Shown here: one piece after another, positions 1 to 13,260 of the stretch | Layout: the number at the start of each line of letters is the position of its first letter | How positions within the stretch are numbered: the stretch's first letter is position 1 | Assembly (NCBI RefSeq): GCF_051020955.1 | Contig: NW_027476346.1 | Location: 62,001-126,000 of the forward strand | Length of the DNA stretch: 64,000 bases | Source of the DNA: Megalopta genalis | Taxonomy: Eukaryota; Arthropoda; Insecta; Hymenoptera; Halictidae | Reading direction: 5' to 3' | Notes under the pieces: generated by a model | The model's database searches: none | What the model was told of the DNA's origin: nothing | The model's input: the letters and a program-made list of their open reading frames with translations, nothing else | Position numbers and translations under genes: made by a program

Positions 1-909
1 TGATATACACGATTTAGCTTCAACTGCAGCCGAAATCAACGAGCTAGATACAAATCCATGCGAAACACATGATTTAATTTCAAATCAATGCGAAATAGAA
101 GGCTTAGCTTGAAATCCCAGCGGAACACATTATTTAGCTTCAAATTAATGCGAAGTAGATGGCTTGGTTACAAGTTCATGCGAATCAAATGGTATAGCTT
201 CAAATACTTGTGAAATACATGATTTAACTTCAGCTGCATGCGAAACAAACGACTTAGCATAATACCCAAGGAAACACATGATTTAACATCAAATCAATGC
301 GAAGTAGAAGCCGTAGCTTCAAATCAATGCGAACCAACTGGTTTAACATCAAATACTTGTGACATATATGATTTAGATTCAACTGCATGCGCAAAAAACG
401 AGTTATCTTGAAATCCATAAGGAACACATGATTTAGCTTCAAATCAATGCGAAGTAGAACGCTTATCTTCGAATCCATGAGAAACATATGGTTCAGCTTC
501 AAATACTCGTGATATACATGATTTAGCTTCAAATGTAGGCGAAACAAACGAGTTAGTTTCAAATCCATGCGAAATACATGATTTAGCTTCAAATCAATGC
601 GAAGTAGAAGGCTTATCTTCGAATCGATGCGAATCAAATGGTTCATCTTCAAATACTTGTGATACACATGATTTATCTTCAAATGCAGGCGAACAAAACG
701 AGTTAGCTTCAAATCCATGCGAAACACATTGTTCAACTTCAACTGCATGAGAAACAAACGAGTTATCTTCATCTACTTGTGATATACATGATTTAACTTC
801 AACTGCATGAGAAACAAACGAGTTATCTTCAAATTCAAGCGAAACACATGATTTAGCATTCAATCAATGCGATGTAGAAGCCTTAGCTACAAATCAGAGC
901 GAAACACAT

Positions 910-940
910 TATTTAGATTCAAATACTTGCGAACATAAGT
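910..940 (+). repeat. 31-bp monomer variant
   Basis: An m4-like monomer ending CTTGCGAACATAAGT is 31 bp long, one base more than the standard unit, and shifts all downstream monomers by one base. Confidence 0.85.
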
Positions 941-1360
941 GATATAGCTTCAAGTGCATGCGAAACAATCGAGTTAGTTTCAAATCCATTCGAAACGCAT
1001 GATTTAGCTTGAGATCAATGAGAAGTAGGATGCTTCTCTTCGAATCCATGCGAAATAAATCGTTTAACTTCAAATACTTGTGATATACATGATTTGTCTC
1101 CAAATGCAGGCGAAACAAACGAGTTAGCTTCAAATCCATGAGAAACACATGATTTAGCATCAAATCATTGCGAAATAGAAGGCTTAGCATCAAATCCATG
1201 CGACACAAATCATTTTGCTTCATATACTTGTGATATACATGATTCAGCTTCAGCTGCATGCGAAACAATAGATTTAGCTTCACACCCAAGGGAAACACAT
1301 GATTTAACTTCAAATCAATGCGAAGCAGAAGGCTTATATTCAAATCCATGCGAAACGATT

Positions 1361-1391
1361 GATTTGGCTTCAAATACTTGCGAATATAAGT
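1361..1391 (+). repeat. 31-bp monomer variant
   Basis: The monomer ends CTTGCGAATATAAGT and is 31 bp, followed by an m5-like unit beginning GATATAGCTTC. It shifts the register by one base. Confidence 0.88.
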
Positions 1392-1810
1392 GATATAGCT
1401 TCAACTGCATGCGATGCAAACGAGTTAGCTTCAAAACCATGCGAATCACATGATTTCGCTTCAAATCCATGCGAAACACACGATTTAGCTTCAAATCCAT
1501 GCGAAACGAATAGTTTACTTTAAATTCTTGCTTTATACATGATTTAGCTACAACTGCATGTGAAACAGACGTCTTAGTTTCAAATTCAAATGAAACACAT
1601 GATTCAGCTTCAAATCAATGTGTAGTAGAAGCCTTAGAACCAAATCCCTGCGACACAAATTATTTAGCTCCATATACTTATGATATACATGATTTAGCTT
1701 CAGCTGCATGCGAAACAAATGATTTAGCTTCACACCCAAGGGAAACACATGATATAACTTCAAATCAATGCGAAGTAGAAGGCTTATCTTCAAATCCGTG
1801 CGAAACGAAT

Positions 1811-1872
1811 GAATTGGCTTCAAATACTTCCGAATATAAGTGTTATAGCTTCAAATACTTGCGAATATATGT
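1811..1872 (+). repeat. Two consecutive 31-bp monomer variants
   Basis: Two 31-bp units lie back to back (1,811-1,841 ending CCGAATATAAGT; 1,842-1,872 ending GCGAATATATGT). This looks like a local duplication of the variant itself. Together they move the register by two bases. Confidence 0.85.
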
Positions 1873-1992
1873 GATATAGCTTCAACTGCATGCGAAACAA
1901 ACGAGTTATCCTTGAATCCATGCGAAACACATGATTTAGCATCAAATCAATGCGAAGTAGAAGGCTTAGCTTCAAATCCGTGTGTACCGAAT

Positions 1993-2023
1993 GATTTGGC
2001 TTCAAATACTTGCGAATATAAGT
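1993..2023 (+). repeat. 31-bp monomer variant
   Basis: The unit begins GATTTGGCTTC and ends CTTGCGAATATAAGT, 31 bp. It is followed by a hybrid unit that starts TATATAGCTTC but has the m5 tail CTGCATGCGAAACAAAC. Confidence 0.88.
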
Positions 2024-2623
2024 TATATAGCTTCAACTGCATGCGAAACAAACGAGTTATCTTCAAATCCAAGCGAAACACATGATTTTGCCCCAAATCA
2101 ATGCGGTGGAGAAGGCTTAGCATCAAATCCATGCGACACAAATTATTTAGCTTCATATACTTGTGATATACATGATTTAGCTTCAGCTGCATGCGAAACA
2201 ATAGATTTATGTTCACACCCAAGGGAAACACATGACTCAGCACCAAATCAATGCGAAGTGCAAGGCTTATCTTCGAATCCATGCAAAACAAATGGTCTAG
2301 CTTCAAATACTTGTTATATACATGATTTAGATTCAACAGCATGCGAAACAAACGAGTTAGCTTTAAATCCATGCGATAGGAACGAGTTAGCATCAAATCC
2401 ATGAGAAACACATGATTTAGCTTCAAATCAATGCGAAAAAGAAGGCTGATTTTCGAATCCATGCAAATCAAATGGATTATCTTCAAATACTTGTGATATA
2501 CATGATTTAGCTTCAACTGCATGCGAAACAAACAAGTTAGCTTCAAATCCAAGCGAAACACATGATTTGGCTTCAAATCAATGCGAAGTGGAAGGCTTAG
2601 CTCTAACTCCATGCGAAACGAAT

Positions 2624-2654
2624 GATTTAGCTTCAAATACTTGCGAGCATAAGT
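2624..2654 (+). repeat. 31-bp monomer variant, GAGCATAAGT form
   Basis: The unit ends CTTGCGAGCATAAGT, 31 bp. The same sub-variant recurs at 3,885-3,915 with nearly the same flanks, including the following m5 and a unit with AAACACTTGATGTAGC, so a block containing it was duplicated. Confidence 0.88.
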
Positions 2655-2834
2655 GATATAGCTTCAACTGCATGCGAAACAAACGAGTTTTCTTCAAATC
2701 CAAACGAAACACTTGATGTAGCTTCAAATCAATGCGAAGTATAAGGCTCAGCTTCAAATCCATGCGAATCAAATGGTTTAGCTTCAAATACTTGTGATAT
2801 ACATGATTTAGCTTCAACTGCATGCGAAACAAAC

Positions 2835-2984
2835 GTGTTAGCTATAAATCCATGCGAAACACATGATTTTGCTCCAAATCAATGCGGAGGAGAAGGCTTA
2901 GCTCCAAATCAATGCGAATCAAATGGTTTAGCTTCAAATACTTGTGATATACATGATTTAGCTTCAACTGCATGCGAAACAAAC
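2835..2984 (+). repeat. Example 150-bp pentamer, form A
   Basis: This is a representative higher-order unit of five 30-bp monomers. In order the tails are m1 (CCATGCGAAACACAT, more often CCAAGCGAAACACAT), m2 (CAATGCGGAGGAGAA, usually CAATGCGAAGTAGAA), m3 (CAATGCGAATCAAAT, usually CCATGCGAATCAAAT), m4 (ACTTGTGATATACAT) and m5 (CTGCATGCGAAACAAAC). The order m1-m2-m3-m4-m5 recurs through most of the window, so exchange appears to act on five-monomer blocks. The m5 class carries GCATGC, a SphI site, which would give a 150-bp ladder where form A is intact. A 150-bp unit is close to the 147 bp wrapped by a nucleosome; that link is only an inference. The exact block edges are arbitrary because the array is continuous. 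Confidence 0.9.
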
Positions 2985-3884
2985 GAGTTAGCTTCAAATC
3001 CAAGCGAAGCACATGATTTAGCTTCAAATCGATGCGAAGTAGAAGGCTTAGCTACAAATCCATGCGAATCAAATGGTTTAGCATCAAATACTTGTGATAT
3101 ACATGATTTTGATTCAACTGCATGCGAAACAAACGAGTTAGCATCAAATCCATGCGAAACAAACGAGGTAGCTTCAAATCCATGCGAAACAAACGAGTTA
3201 GCTACAAATCCATGCGAAACTCATGATTGAGCTTCAAATCAATGCGAAATAGAAGGCTGATTTTCGAATCCATGCAAAACAAATGGATTATCTTCAAATA
3301 CTTGTGATATACATGATTTAGCTTCAACTGCATGCGAAACAAACGTGTTAGCTTTAAATCCATGCGAAACACATGGTTTAGCTCGAAATGAATGCGAAGT
3401 AGAAGACTTAGCTCCAAATCCATGAGAATCAAATGGTTTAGCTTCAAATACTTGTGATATACATGATTTAGCTTCAACTGCATGCGAAACTAACGAGTTA
3501 ACTTCAAATCCAAGCGTAACACTTGATTTAGGTTCAAATCAATGCGAAATGGAAGGCTGATCTTCGCATCCATGCCAAACAAATGGTTTAGTTTCAAATA
3601 CTAGTGATATACATGATTTTGATACAACTTCATGCGAAACAAAGGTGTTAGCTTTAAATCCATGAGAAACACATGATTTAGCTTCAACTCAATGCGATGT
3701 AGAAGGCTTAGCATCAAATCCATGCGAATCAATTGGATTATCTTCAAATACTTGTGATATACATGATTTAGCTTCAACTGCATGCGAAGCAAACAAGTTA
3801 GCTTCTAATCCAAGCGAAACACATGATTTAGATTCAAATCAATGCGAAGTGGACGGCTTAGCTCCAACTCCATGCGAAACGAAT

Positions 3885-3915
3885 GATTTAGCTTCAAATA
3901 CTTGCGAGCATAAGT
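3885..3915 (+). repeat. 31-bp monomer variant, GAGCATAAGT form
   Basis: Second copy of the GAGCATAAGT sub-variant. It lies 1,261 bp after the first, which is 42 monomers plus the extra base. Confidence 0.88.
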
Positions 3916-4334
3916 GATATAGCTTCAACTGCATGCGAAACAAACGAGTTTTCTTCAAATCCAAACGAAACACTTGATGTAGCTTCAAATCAATGCGAAA
4001 TAGAAGGTTGATTATCGAAACCACGCGAAACAAATGGTTTAGCTTCAAATACTTGTGATATACATGAATTTGCTTCAACTGCATGCGAAACAAACAAGTT
4101 AGCTTCAAATCCAAGCGAAACACATGATTTGGCTTCAAATCGATGCGAAGTAGAAGGCTTAGCTACAAATCTATGCGAAACAAAAGGTTCAGCTTCAAAT
4201 AATTGTGATATACGTGATTTAGCTTCAACTGCAGGCGAAGCAAACGAGTTGGCTTCAAATCCAAGCGAATACATGATTTAGCTTCAAATCAATACGAAGT
4301 AGGAGGCTTAGCTACAAATTCATGCGAAACGAAT

Positions 4335-4365
4335 GATTTATTTTCAAATACTGGCGAATATAAGT
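4335..4365 (+). repeat. 31-bp monomer variant
   Basis: The unit ends CTGGCGAATATAAGT, 31 bp. It is the last member of this class in the left zone. A related 31-bp unit ending GCGAATATGAGT reappears at 28,281-28,311, with copies at 51,727-51,757 and 60,359-60,389. Confidence 0.86.
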
Positions 4366-5290
4366 GATATTGGTTCAAATGCAGGCGAAACAAACGAGTT
4401 AGCTTCAAATCCAAGCGGAACACATGATTTAGCTTCAAATAAATGCGCAGTGGAAGCCTTAACTTCAAATACATGAGAAACAAATGATTTATCTTCAGAT
4501 AATTGCGATATAAGTGATATACCTTCAAATGCAGGCGAAAAAACGAGTTAGCTTCAAATCCATGCGAAACACATGGTTTAGCTTCAAATACTTGTGATTT
4601 ATATGATTTATCTTCAACTGCATGCGAAACAAACGAATTAGCTTCAAATCCAAGCGAAACACGTAATTCAGCTTCAAATACGTTCAAAACATATGGTTTA
4701 GCTTAAGATTCATGCAAAACAAATGGTTCAGCTTCAAATACTTGTGATATACATGAATTAGCGTTAAATGTTGGCGAAATAAACGAGTAGGCTGCAAAAC
4801 CAAGCGAAACACATGATTTAGCTTCAAATCAGTACGAAGTAGAAGGCTTAGTTTCAAATCCATGCGAATCAAATGGATTAGCTATAAAATACTTGTAATA
4901 TACATAATTTAACTTCAAATGCATGCGAAACAAACGAGTTAGCTTCAAATCCAAGCGAAACACATGATTTAGTTTCAAATCAATGCGAAGTAGATGGCTT
5001 AGCTTCAAATCAATGCGAAACAAATAATTTATCTTCAGATAATTGCGATATAAGTGATGTAGCTTCAAATGCAGGTGAAACAATCGAGTTAGCTTCAGAT
5101 CAATGCGAGTAGAAAGCTTATCTTCAAATCCATGCGAAATAAATGGTTTAGCTTCAAATACTTGTGATATACATGATTTAGCTTCAACCGCATGCGAAAC
5201 AATCGATTTTGCTTCAAAACCAAGCGAAACACATGATTTAGCTGCAAATCAATGCGAAGTATGAGCCTTAGCTTCATATCAATGCGAAAC

Positions 5291-6634
5291 AAATGGTTTA
5301 GCATCAAATACTTGTGATATACATGATTTAGGTTCAACTTCATGCGAAACGAAGAAGTCATCTTGAAATCCATGCGAAACACATGATTTAGCTTCAAATC
5401 AATGCGAACTTGAAGGCATAGCTTTAAATCCATGCGAAACAAATTGTTTAGCTTCAAATACTTGAGTTATACATGATTTAGCTTCATCTGCATGCGAAAG
5501 AAACGAGTTGTCTTGAAATCCATGCGAAACACACGATTTAGCATCAAATCAATGCGAGGTAGGAGGCCTATCTTCAAATACATGAGAAGCAAATGATTTA
5601 TCTTCAGATAATTGCGATATAAGTGATATAGATTCAAATGCAGTCGAATCAATCGAGTTCGCTTCAAATCAATGCGAAGTAGTAGGCTTAGCTTCAAATA
5701 CATGAGAAACAAGTGATTTAACGTAAGATAATAGCGATGTAAGTGATATAGCTTCAAATGCACGCGCTACAAACGAGTTAGCTTCAAGTCCATGCGAATC
5801 ACGTGGTTTATCTTCAAATCAAAGCGAAGTAGAAGGCTTAGCTTCAAATACATGAGAAACAAATGATTTATCTTCAGATAATTGCGATATAAGTGATGTA
5901 GCTTCAAATGCAGGCGAAACAAACGAGTTAGCTTCAAAACCAAGCGAAACACTTGATTTAGCTGCAAATCAATGCGAAGTAGAAGGTTTAGCTTTAAATC
6001 CATGCGAATGAAATGGTTTAGCATCAAATACTTGTGATATACATGATTTAGGTTCAACTTCATGCCAAACGAAGAAGTCATCTTGAAATCCATGCGAAAC
6101 ACATGATTTAGCTTCAAATCAATGCGAACTTGAAGGCATAGCTTTAAATCCATGCGAAACAAATTGTTTAGCTTCAAATACTTGAGTTATACATGATTTA
6201 GCTTCATCTGCATGCGAAAGAAACGAGTTGTCTTGAAATCCATGCGAAACACACGATTTAGCATCAAATCAATGCGAGGTAGGAGGCCTATCTTCAAATA
6301 CATGAGAAGCAAATGATTTATCTTCAGATAATTGCGATATAAGTGATATAGATTCAAATGCAGTCGAATCAATCGAGTTCGCTTCAAATCAATGCGAAGT
6401 AGTAGGCTTAGCTTCAAATACATGAGAAACAAGTGATTTAACGTCAGATAATAGCGATGTAAGTGATATAGCTTCAAATGCACGCGCTACAAACGAGTTA
6501 GCTTCAAGTCCATGCGAATCACGTGGTTTATCTTCAATTCAAAGCGAAGTAGAAGGCTTAGCTTCAAATACATGAGAAACAAATGATTTATCTTCAGATA
6601 ATTGCGATATAAGTGATGTAGCTTCAAATGCAGG
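5291..6634 (+). repeat. 720-bp higher-order repeat, about 1.9 copies
   Basis: Bases from about 5,291 repeat at an offset of exactly 720 (24 monomers) up to about 6,634. Diagnostic shared oddities include GAAGAAGTCATCTTGAAATC at about 5,351 and 6,071, CTTGAGTTATACATG at about 5,461 and 6,181, and GCACGCGCTACAAACGAG at about 5,760 and 6,480. Few substitutions separate the copies, so the event is recent. 24 is not a multiple of five, so this duplication broke the pentamer register. Confidence 0.9.
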
Positions 6635-7745
6635 TGAAACAATCGAGTTAGCTTCAAATCAGTGCGAAGTACAAGGCTTATCCTCAAATCCATGCGAAAT
6701 AAATGGTTTAGCTTCAAATACTTGTGCTATACATGACTTATCTTCAAATGCAGGCAAAACAAAAGAGTTAGCTTCAAGTCCAAGCGAAACACATGATTTA
6801 TCTTCAAATCAATGCGGAGTTGAAGGCTTTGCTTCAAATCCATGCGAAGCGAATGGTTTAGCTTCAAATACTTGTGATATACATGATTTATCTTCAAATA
6901 CAGGCGAAAAAAACGAGTTAGCTACAAATCCATGCTAGACATATGATTTAGCTTCAAATAAATGCGAAATAGACGGCTTAGCTTCAAATATATGAGAAGC
7001 AAATGATTTATCTTCAGATAATTGCGATATAAGTGATATAGATTCAAATGCAGTCGAATCAATCGAGTTCGCTTCAAATCAATGCGAAGTAGTAGGCTTA
7101 GCTTCAAATATATGAGAAACAAGTGATTTAACGTCAGATAATTGCGATGTAAGTGATATAGCTTCATATGCACGCGCTACAAACGAGTTAGCTTCAAGTC
7201 CATGCGAATCACGTGGTTTATCATCAATTCAAAGCGAAGAAGAAGGCTTAGCTTCAAATACATGAGAAACAAATGATTTATCTTCAGATAATTGCGATGT
7301 AAGTGATGAAGCTTCAAATGCAGGTGAAACAATCGAGTTAGCTTCAAATCAGTGCGAAGTACAAGGCTTATCTTCAAATCCATGCGAAATAAATGGTTTA
7401 GCTTCAAATACTTGTGCTATACATGACTTATCTTCAAATGCAGGCAAAACAAAAGAGTTAGATTCAAATCCAAGCGAAACACATGATTTATCTTCAAATC
7501 AATGCGGAGTTGAAGGCTTTGCTTCAAATCCATGCGAAGCGAATGGTTTAGCTTCAAATACTTGTGATATACATGATTTATCTTCAAATACAGGCGAAAA
7601 AAACGAGTTAGCTACAAATCCATGCTAGACATATGATTTAGCTTCAAATAAATGCGAAATAGACGGCTTAGCTTCAAATATATGAGAAGCAAATGATTTA
7701 TCTTCAGATAATTGCGATATAATTGATATAGATTCAAATGCTGTC
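6291..7745 (+). repeat. 690-bp higher-order repeat, about 2.1 copies
   Basis: Sequence repeats at an offset of 690 (23 monomers). The paired markers are AAGTGATTTAACGTCAGATA near 6,431 and 7,121, CATGCTAGACATATG near 6,931 and 7,621, and GCAGGCAAAACAAAAGAG near 6,760 and 7,440. It overlaps the 720-bp repeat, so two unequal exchanges of different length occurred in neighbouring blocks. Confidence 0.9.
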
Positions 7746-10700
7746 GAATCAATCTAGTTAGCTTCAAATTAATGCGAAGTAGGAGGCTTATCTTCAAATC
7801 CATGCGAAACATATGATTTAGCATCAAATCAATGCGAAGTAGAAGGCTTAGCTTCAAATCAATCCGAAACAAATGGCTTAGCTTCAAATACTTGTGATAT
7901 ACATGATTTAGCTTCAAATGCATGCGAAACAAACGAGTTAGCTTCAAATCCATGACATACACACGATTTAGATTTAAATGAATGTGAAGTAGAAGACTTA
8001 TCTTCAAATCCATCCGAAACAAATGGTTTAGCTTCAAATACTTGCGATATAAATGAAACAGCTTCAAATGAAGACGAAACAAACGAGTTAGTTTCAAATC
8101 CATGCGAAACATATGATTTAGCATCAAATCAATGCGAAGTAGAAGGCTTAGCTTCAAATCAATTCGAAACAAATGGTTTAGCTTCAAATACTTGTGATAT
8201 ACATGATTTAGCTTCAACTGCATGCGAAACAAACGAGTTAGCTTCAAATCCATGCGATTCACATGATTTAGCTTCGAATCAATGCGAAGTAGAAGGCTTA
8301 GCTTCAAACACATGAGAAACAAATAATTTAACTTCAGATAATTGCGATGTAAGTGATATAGCTTCAAATGCACGCGATGCAAACGAGTTAGCTTCAAGTC
8401 CACGCGAATCACGTGGTTTATCTTCAAATCAAAGCGAAGTAGAAGGCTTAGCTTCAAATACATGAGAAACAAATAATTTATCTTCAGATAATTGCGATAT
8501 AAGTGATGTAGCTTCAAATGCAGGTGAAACAATCGAGTTAGCTTCAAATCAATGCGAAGTTGAAGGCTTTGCTTCAAATCCATGCGAAGCGTATGGATTA
8601 GCTTCAAATACTTGTGATATATATGATTTATCTTCAAATACAGGCGATGAAAACGAGTTAGCTTCAAATCCATGCGAAACATATGATTTAGCTTCAAATC
8701 AGTGCGAAATAGGCGGCTTAGCTTCAAATACATGAGAAGGAAATGATTTATCTTCAGATAATTGCGATATAAGTGATATAGATTCAAATGCAGTCGAATC
8801 AATCGAGTTAGCTTCAAATTAATGCGAAATAGGAGGCTTATCTTCAAATCCATGCGAAACAAATGGTTTAGCTTCAAATACTTGTGATTTACATGATTTA
8901 GCTTCAACTGCATGCGAAACAAACGAATTAGCTTCAAATCAATGCGAAGTAGAAGGCTTAGTTTCAAATTCAAACGAAACACATGATTTAGCTTCAAATC
9001 AGTACGATGTAGAAGGCTTAATTTCAAATCCATGCGAATCAAATGATTTAGCTTAAAATACTTGTGATATACATAATTTAGCTTCAAATGCATGCGAAAC
9101 AAGCGCTTTACCTTCAAATCCAAGCGAAACACATTATTTAGGTTCAAATCAATGGGAAGTGGAAGGCTTAGCTTCAAATACATGAGAAACAAATGATTTA
9201 TCTTCAGATAATTGCGATATAAGTAATATAGCTTCGAATGCAGGCGAAACAATCGAGTTAACTTCAAATCAATGCGAAGTAGTAGGATTATCTACAAATC
9301 CATGCGAAACAAATGGTTTAGCTTCAAATACTTGTGCTATACATGACTTATCTTCAAATGCAGGCGAAACAAAAGAGTTAGCTTCAAAACAAAGCGAAAC
9401 ACATCATTTAGCTTCAAATTCATGCGAAACACATGGTTTAGCTTAATATTCATGCGAAACAGATGGTTTATATTCAGATACTTGTGATAAACATGATTTA
9501 GCTTCAACTGCATGCGAAAAAAACGAGTTAACTTCAAATCCAAGCGAAACACATGATTTACCTTCAAATCAATGCGAAATAGAAGGCTTAGCTTCAAATC
9601 AATGCGACGTAGAAGGCTTATCATCAAATAAATGTGAAACAAATGGTTTAGCTTCAAATACTTGTGATATACATGATTTAGCTTCAACTGCATGCGAAAC
9701 AAACGAGTTAGCTTCAAATCCAAACGTAACACATGATTTATCTTCAAATCAATGCGGACTTGAAGGCTTTGCTTCAAATCCATGCGAAGCGAATGGTTTA
9801 GCATCAAATACTTGTGATATACATGATTTATCTTCAAATACACGCGAAAAAAACGAGTTAGCTTCTAATCCATGCTAAACATATGAGTTAGCTTCAAATA
9901 AATGCGAAATAGACGGCTTAGCTTCAAATATATGAGAAGCAAATGATTTATCTTCAGATAATTGCGATGTAAGTGATATGGCTTCAAATGCACGCGATAC
10001 AAACCAGTTAGCTTCAAGTCCACGCGAATCACGTGGTTTATCTTCAAATCAAAGCGAAGTAGAAGGCCTATCTTCAAATCCATGCGAAACACATGATTTA
10101 GATTCAAATCAATGCGAAGTACAAGGCTTATGTTCAAATACATGAGAAACATATGATTTATCATCAGATAATTGCGATATATGTGATATAGCTGCAAATG
10201 CATGCGAAACAATCGAGTTAGCTTCAAATCAATGCGAAGTTGAAGGCTTTGCTTCAAATCCATGCGAAGCGTATGGTTTAGCTTCAAATTCTTGTGATAT
10301 ATATGATTTATCTTCAAATACAGGCGATGAAAACGAGTTAGCTTCAAATCCATGCGAAACATATGATTTAGCTTCAAATCAGTGCGAAATAGACGGCTTA
10401 GCTTCAAATACATGAGGAGGAAATGATTTATCTTCAGATAATTGCGATATAAGTGATATAGATTCAAATGCAGTCGAATCAATCGAGTTAGCTTCAAATT
10501 AATGCGAAGTAGGAGGCTTCTCTTCAAATCCATGCGAAACAAATGGTTTAGCTTCAAATACTTGTGATGTACATGATTTAGCTTCAACTGCATGCGAAAC
10601 AAACGAGTTAGCCTCAAATCCATGCGAAACATATGATTTAGCTTCAAATCAATGCGAAATAGACGGCTTAGCTTCAAATACATGAGAAGCAAATGATTTA

Positions 10701-10860
10701 TCTTCAGATAATTGCGATATAAGTGATGTAGCTTCAAATGCAGGTGAAACAATCGAGTTAGCTTGAAATCAGTGCGAAGTAGAAGGCTTATCTTCAAATC
10801 CATGCGAAACCAATGGATTAGCTTCATATACTTGTGATATACATGATTTAGCTTCAACTG

Positions 10861-13260
10861 CATGCGAAACAAACGAGTTAGCTTCAAAACCAAGCGAAAC
10901 ACATGATTTAGCTGCAAATCAATGCGAAGTAGAAGCCTTAGCTTCAAATACATGAGAAACAAATGATTTAACTTCAGATAATTACGATGTAAGTGATATA
11001 GCTTCAAATGCACGCGATACAAACGAGTTAGTTTCAAGTCCATGCGAATCACGTGGTTTATCTTCAAATCAAAGCGAAGTAGAAGGCTTAGCTTCAAATA
11101 CATGAGAAACAAATGATTTATCTTCAGATAATTGCGATATAAGTGATGTAGCTTCAAATGCATGTGAAACAATCGAGTTAGCTTCAAATCAATGGGAAGT
11201 AGAAGGCTTATCTTCAAATCCATGCGAAATAAATGGTTTAGCTTCAAATACTTGTGATATAAATGATTTAGCTTCAACTGCATGCGAAACAAACGAGTTA
11301 GCTTCAAAACCAAGCGAAACACATGATTTAGCTGCAAATCAATGCGAAGTAGAAGCATTAGCTTCAAATACATGAGAAACAAATGATTTAACTTCAGATA
11401 ATTACGATGTAAGTGATATAGCTTCAAATGCACGCGATACAAACGAGTTAGTTTCAAGTCCATGCGAATCATGTGGTTTATCTTCAAATCAAAGCGAAGT
11501 AGAAGGCTTAGCTTCAAATACATGAGAAACAAATGATTTATCTTCAGATAATTGCGATATAAGTGATGTAGCTTCAAATGCAGGTGAAACAATCGAGTTT
11601 GCTTCAAATCAATGGGAAGTAGAAGGCTTATCTTCAAATCCATGCGAAATAAATGGTTTAGCTTCAAATACTTGTGATATAAATGATTTAGCTTCAACTG
11701 CATGCGAAACAAACGAGTTAGCTACAAATCCATGCTAGACATATGATTTAGCTTCAAATCAATGCGAAAGACATCATTTAGCTTCAAATTCATGCGAAAC
11801 AAATGGTTTAGCTTCAAATACTTGTGATGTACATGATTTAGCATCAAATGCATGCGAAACAAACGAGTTAGCTTCAAATCCAAGCGAAACACATGACATA
11901 GCTTCAATTTCATGCAAAGTAGAAGTCTTAGCTTCAAATACATGCGAAATAAATGGTTTAGCTTCATATACTTGTGATATACATGATTTAGCTTCAACTG
12001 CATGCGAAACAAACGAGTTAGCTTCAAAACCAAGCGAAACACAAGATTTAGCTGCAAATCAATGCGAAGTAGAAGCCTTAGCTTCAAATACATGAGAAAC
12101 AAATGATTTAACTTCAGATAATTACGATGTAAGTGATATAGCTTCAAATGCACGCGATACAAACGAGTTAGCTTCAAGTCCATGCGAATCACGTGGTTTA
12201 TCTTCAAATCAAAGCGAAGTAGAAGGCTTAGCTTCAAATACATGAGAAACAAATGATTTATCTTCAGATAATTGCGATATAAGTGATGTAGCTTCAAATG
12301 CAGGTGAAACAATCGAGTTTGCTTAAAATCAATGGGAAGTGGAAGGCTTATCTTCAAATCCATGCGAAATAAATGGTTTAGCTTCAAATACTTGTGATAT
12401 AAATGATTTAGCTTCAACTGCATGCGAAACAAACGAGTTAGTTTCAAAACCAAGCGAAACACATCATTTACCTGCAAATCAATGCGAAGTAGAAGGCTTA
12501 GCTTCAAATCCATGCGAATCAAACGGTTTAGCTTCAAATACTTGTGATGTACATGATTTATCTTCAAATACAGGCGAATAAAACGAGTTAGCTTCAAATC
12601 CATGCAAAACATATGATTTAGCTTCAAATCAATGCGAAATAGACGGCTTAGCTTCAAATACATGAGAAGCAAATGATTTATCTTCAGATAATTGCGATAT
12701 AAGTTATGTAGCTTCAAGTGCAGGTGAAACAATCGAGTTAGCTTGAAATCAGTGCGAAGTAGAAGGCTTATCTTCAAATCCATGCGAAACCAATGGTTTA
12801 GCTTCATATACTTGTGATATACATGATTTAGCTTCAACTGCATGCGAAACAAACGAGTTAGCTTCAAAACCAAGCGAAACACATGATTTAGCTGCAAATC
12901 AATGCGAAGTAGAAGCCTTAGCTTCAAATACATGAGAAACAAATGATTTAACTTCAGATAATTACGATGTAAGTGATATAGCTTCAAATGCACGCGATAC
13001 AAACGAGTTAGTTTCAAGTCCATGCGAATCACGTGGTTTATCTTCAAATCAAAGCGAAGTAGAAGGCTTAGCTTCAAATACATGAGAAACAAATGATTTA
13101 TCATCAGATAAGTGCGATATAAGTGATGTAGCTTCAAATGCAGGTGAAACAATCGAGTTAGCTTCAAATCAATGGGAAGTAGAGGGCTTATCTTCAAGTC
13201 CATGCGAAATAAATGGTTTAGCTTCAAATACATGTGATATAAATGATTTAGCTTCAACTG
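10861..13260 (+). repeat. 420-bp higher-order repeat, four dispersed copies
   Basis: A 14-monomer block (420 bp) occurs at 10,861-11,280, 11,281-11,700, 12,001-12,420 and 12,841-13,260. The first two are directly adjacent; the others are separated by 300 and 420 bases of other monomers. Shared markers are GCTGCAAATCAATGCG, the altered m4' AATTACGATGTAAGT, GCACGCGATACAAACGAG and AATGGGAAGT. The same set lies at 34,307-36,706 in the second 23-kb copy. Confidence 0.88.

Larger units (their letters stand above)
1..5114 (+). repeat. Diverged left zone with frequent register slips
   Basis: Monomers here differ from one another more than elsewhere, and the 30-bp register slips many times. The monomer start moves from residue 11 modulo 30 at base 11 to 15 or 16 by base 5,115, through a series of 29- and 31-bp units. 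Short units include the ones starting near 251, 1,512, 4,246, 4,516 and 5,086. Long units are mostly a recurrent 31-bp variant. Satellite copies far from the homogenised core usually show this kind of divergence, so this side may be nearer an array edge; that is inference. No gene is visible; the open frames of 60 to 230 codons here are repeat-generated. Confidence 0.85.

Noticed and set aside
7612..9267. A 551-codon minus-strand protein gene
   Set aside because: It is made only of the 30-bp repeat, starts and stops at repeat mutations, has no unique or domain sequence, and is copied exactly at 31,058-32,713.
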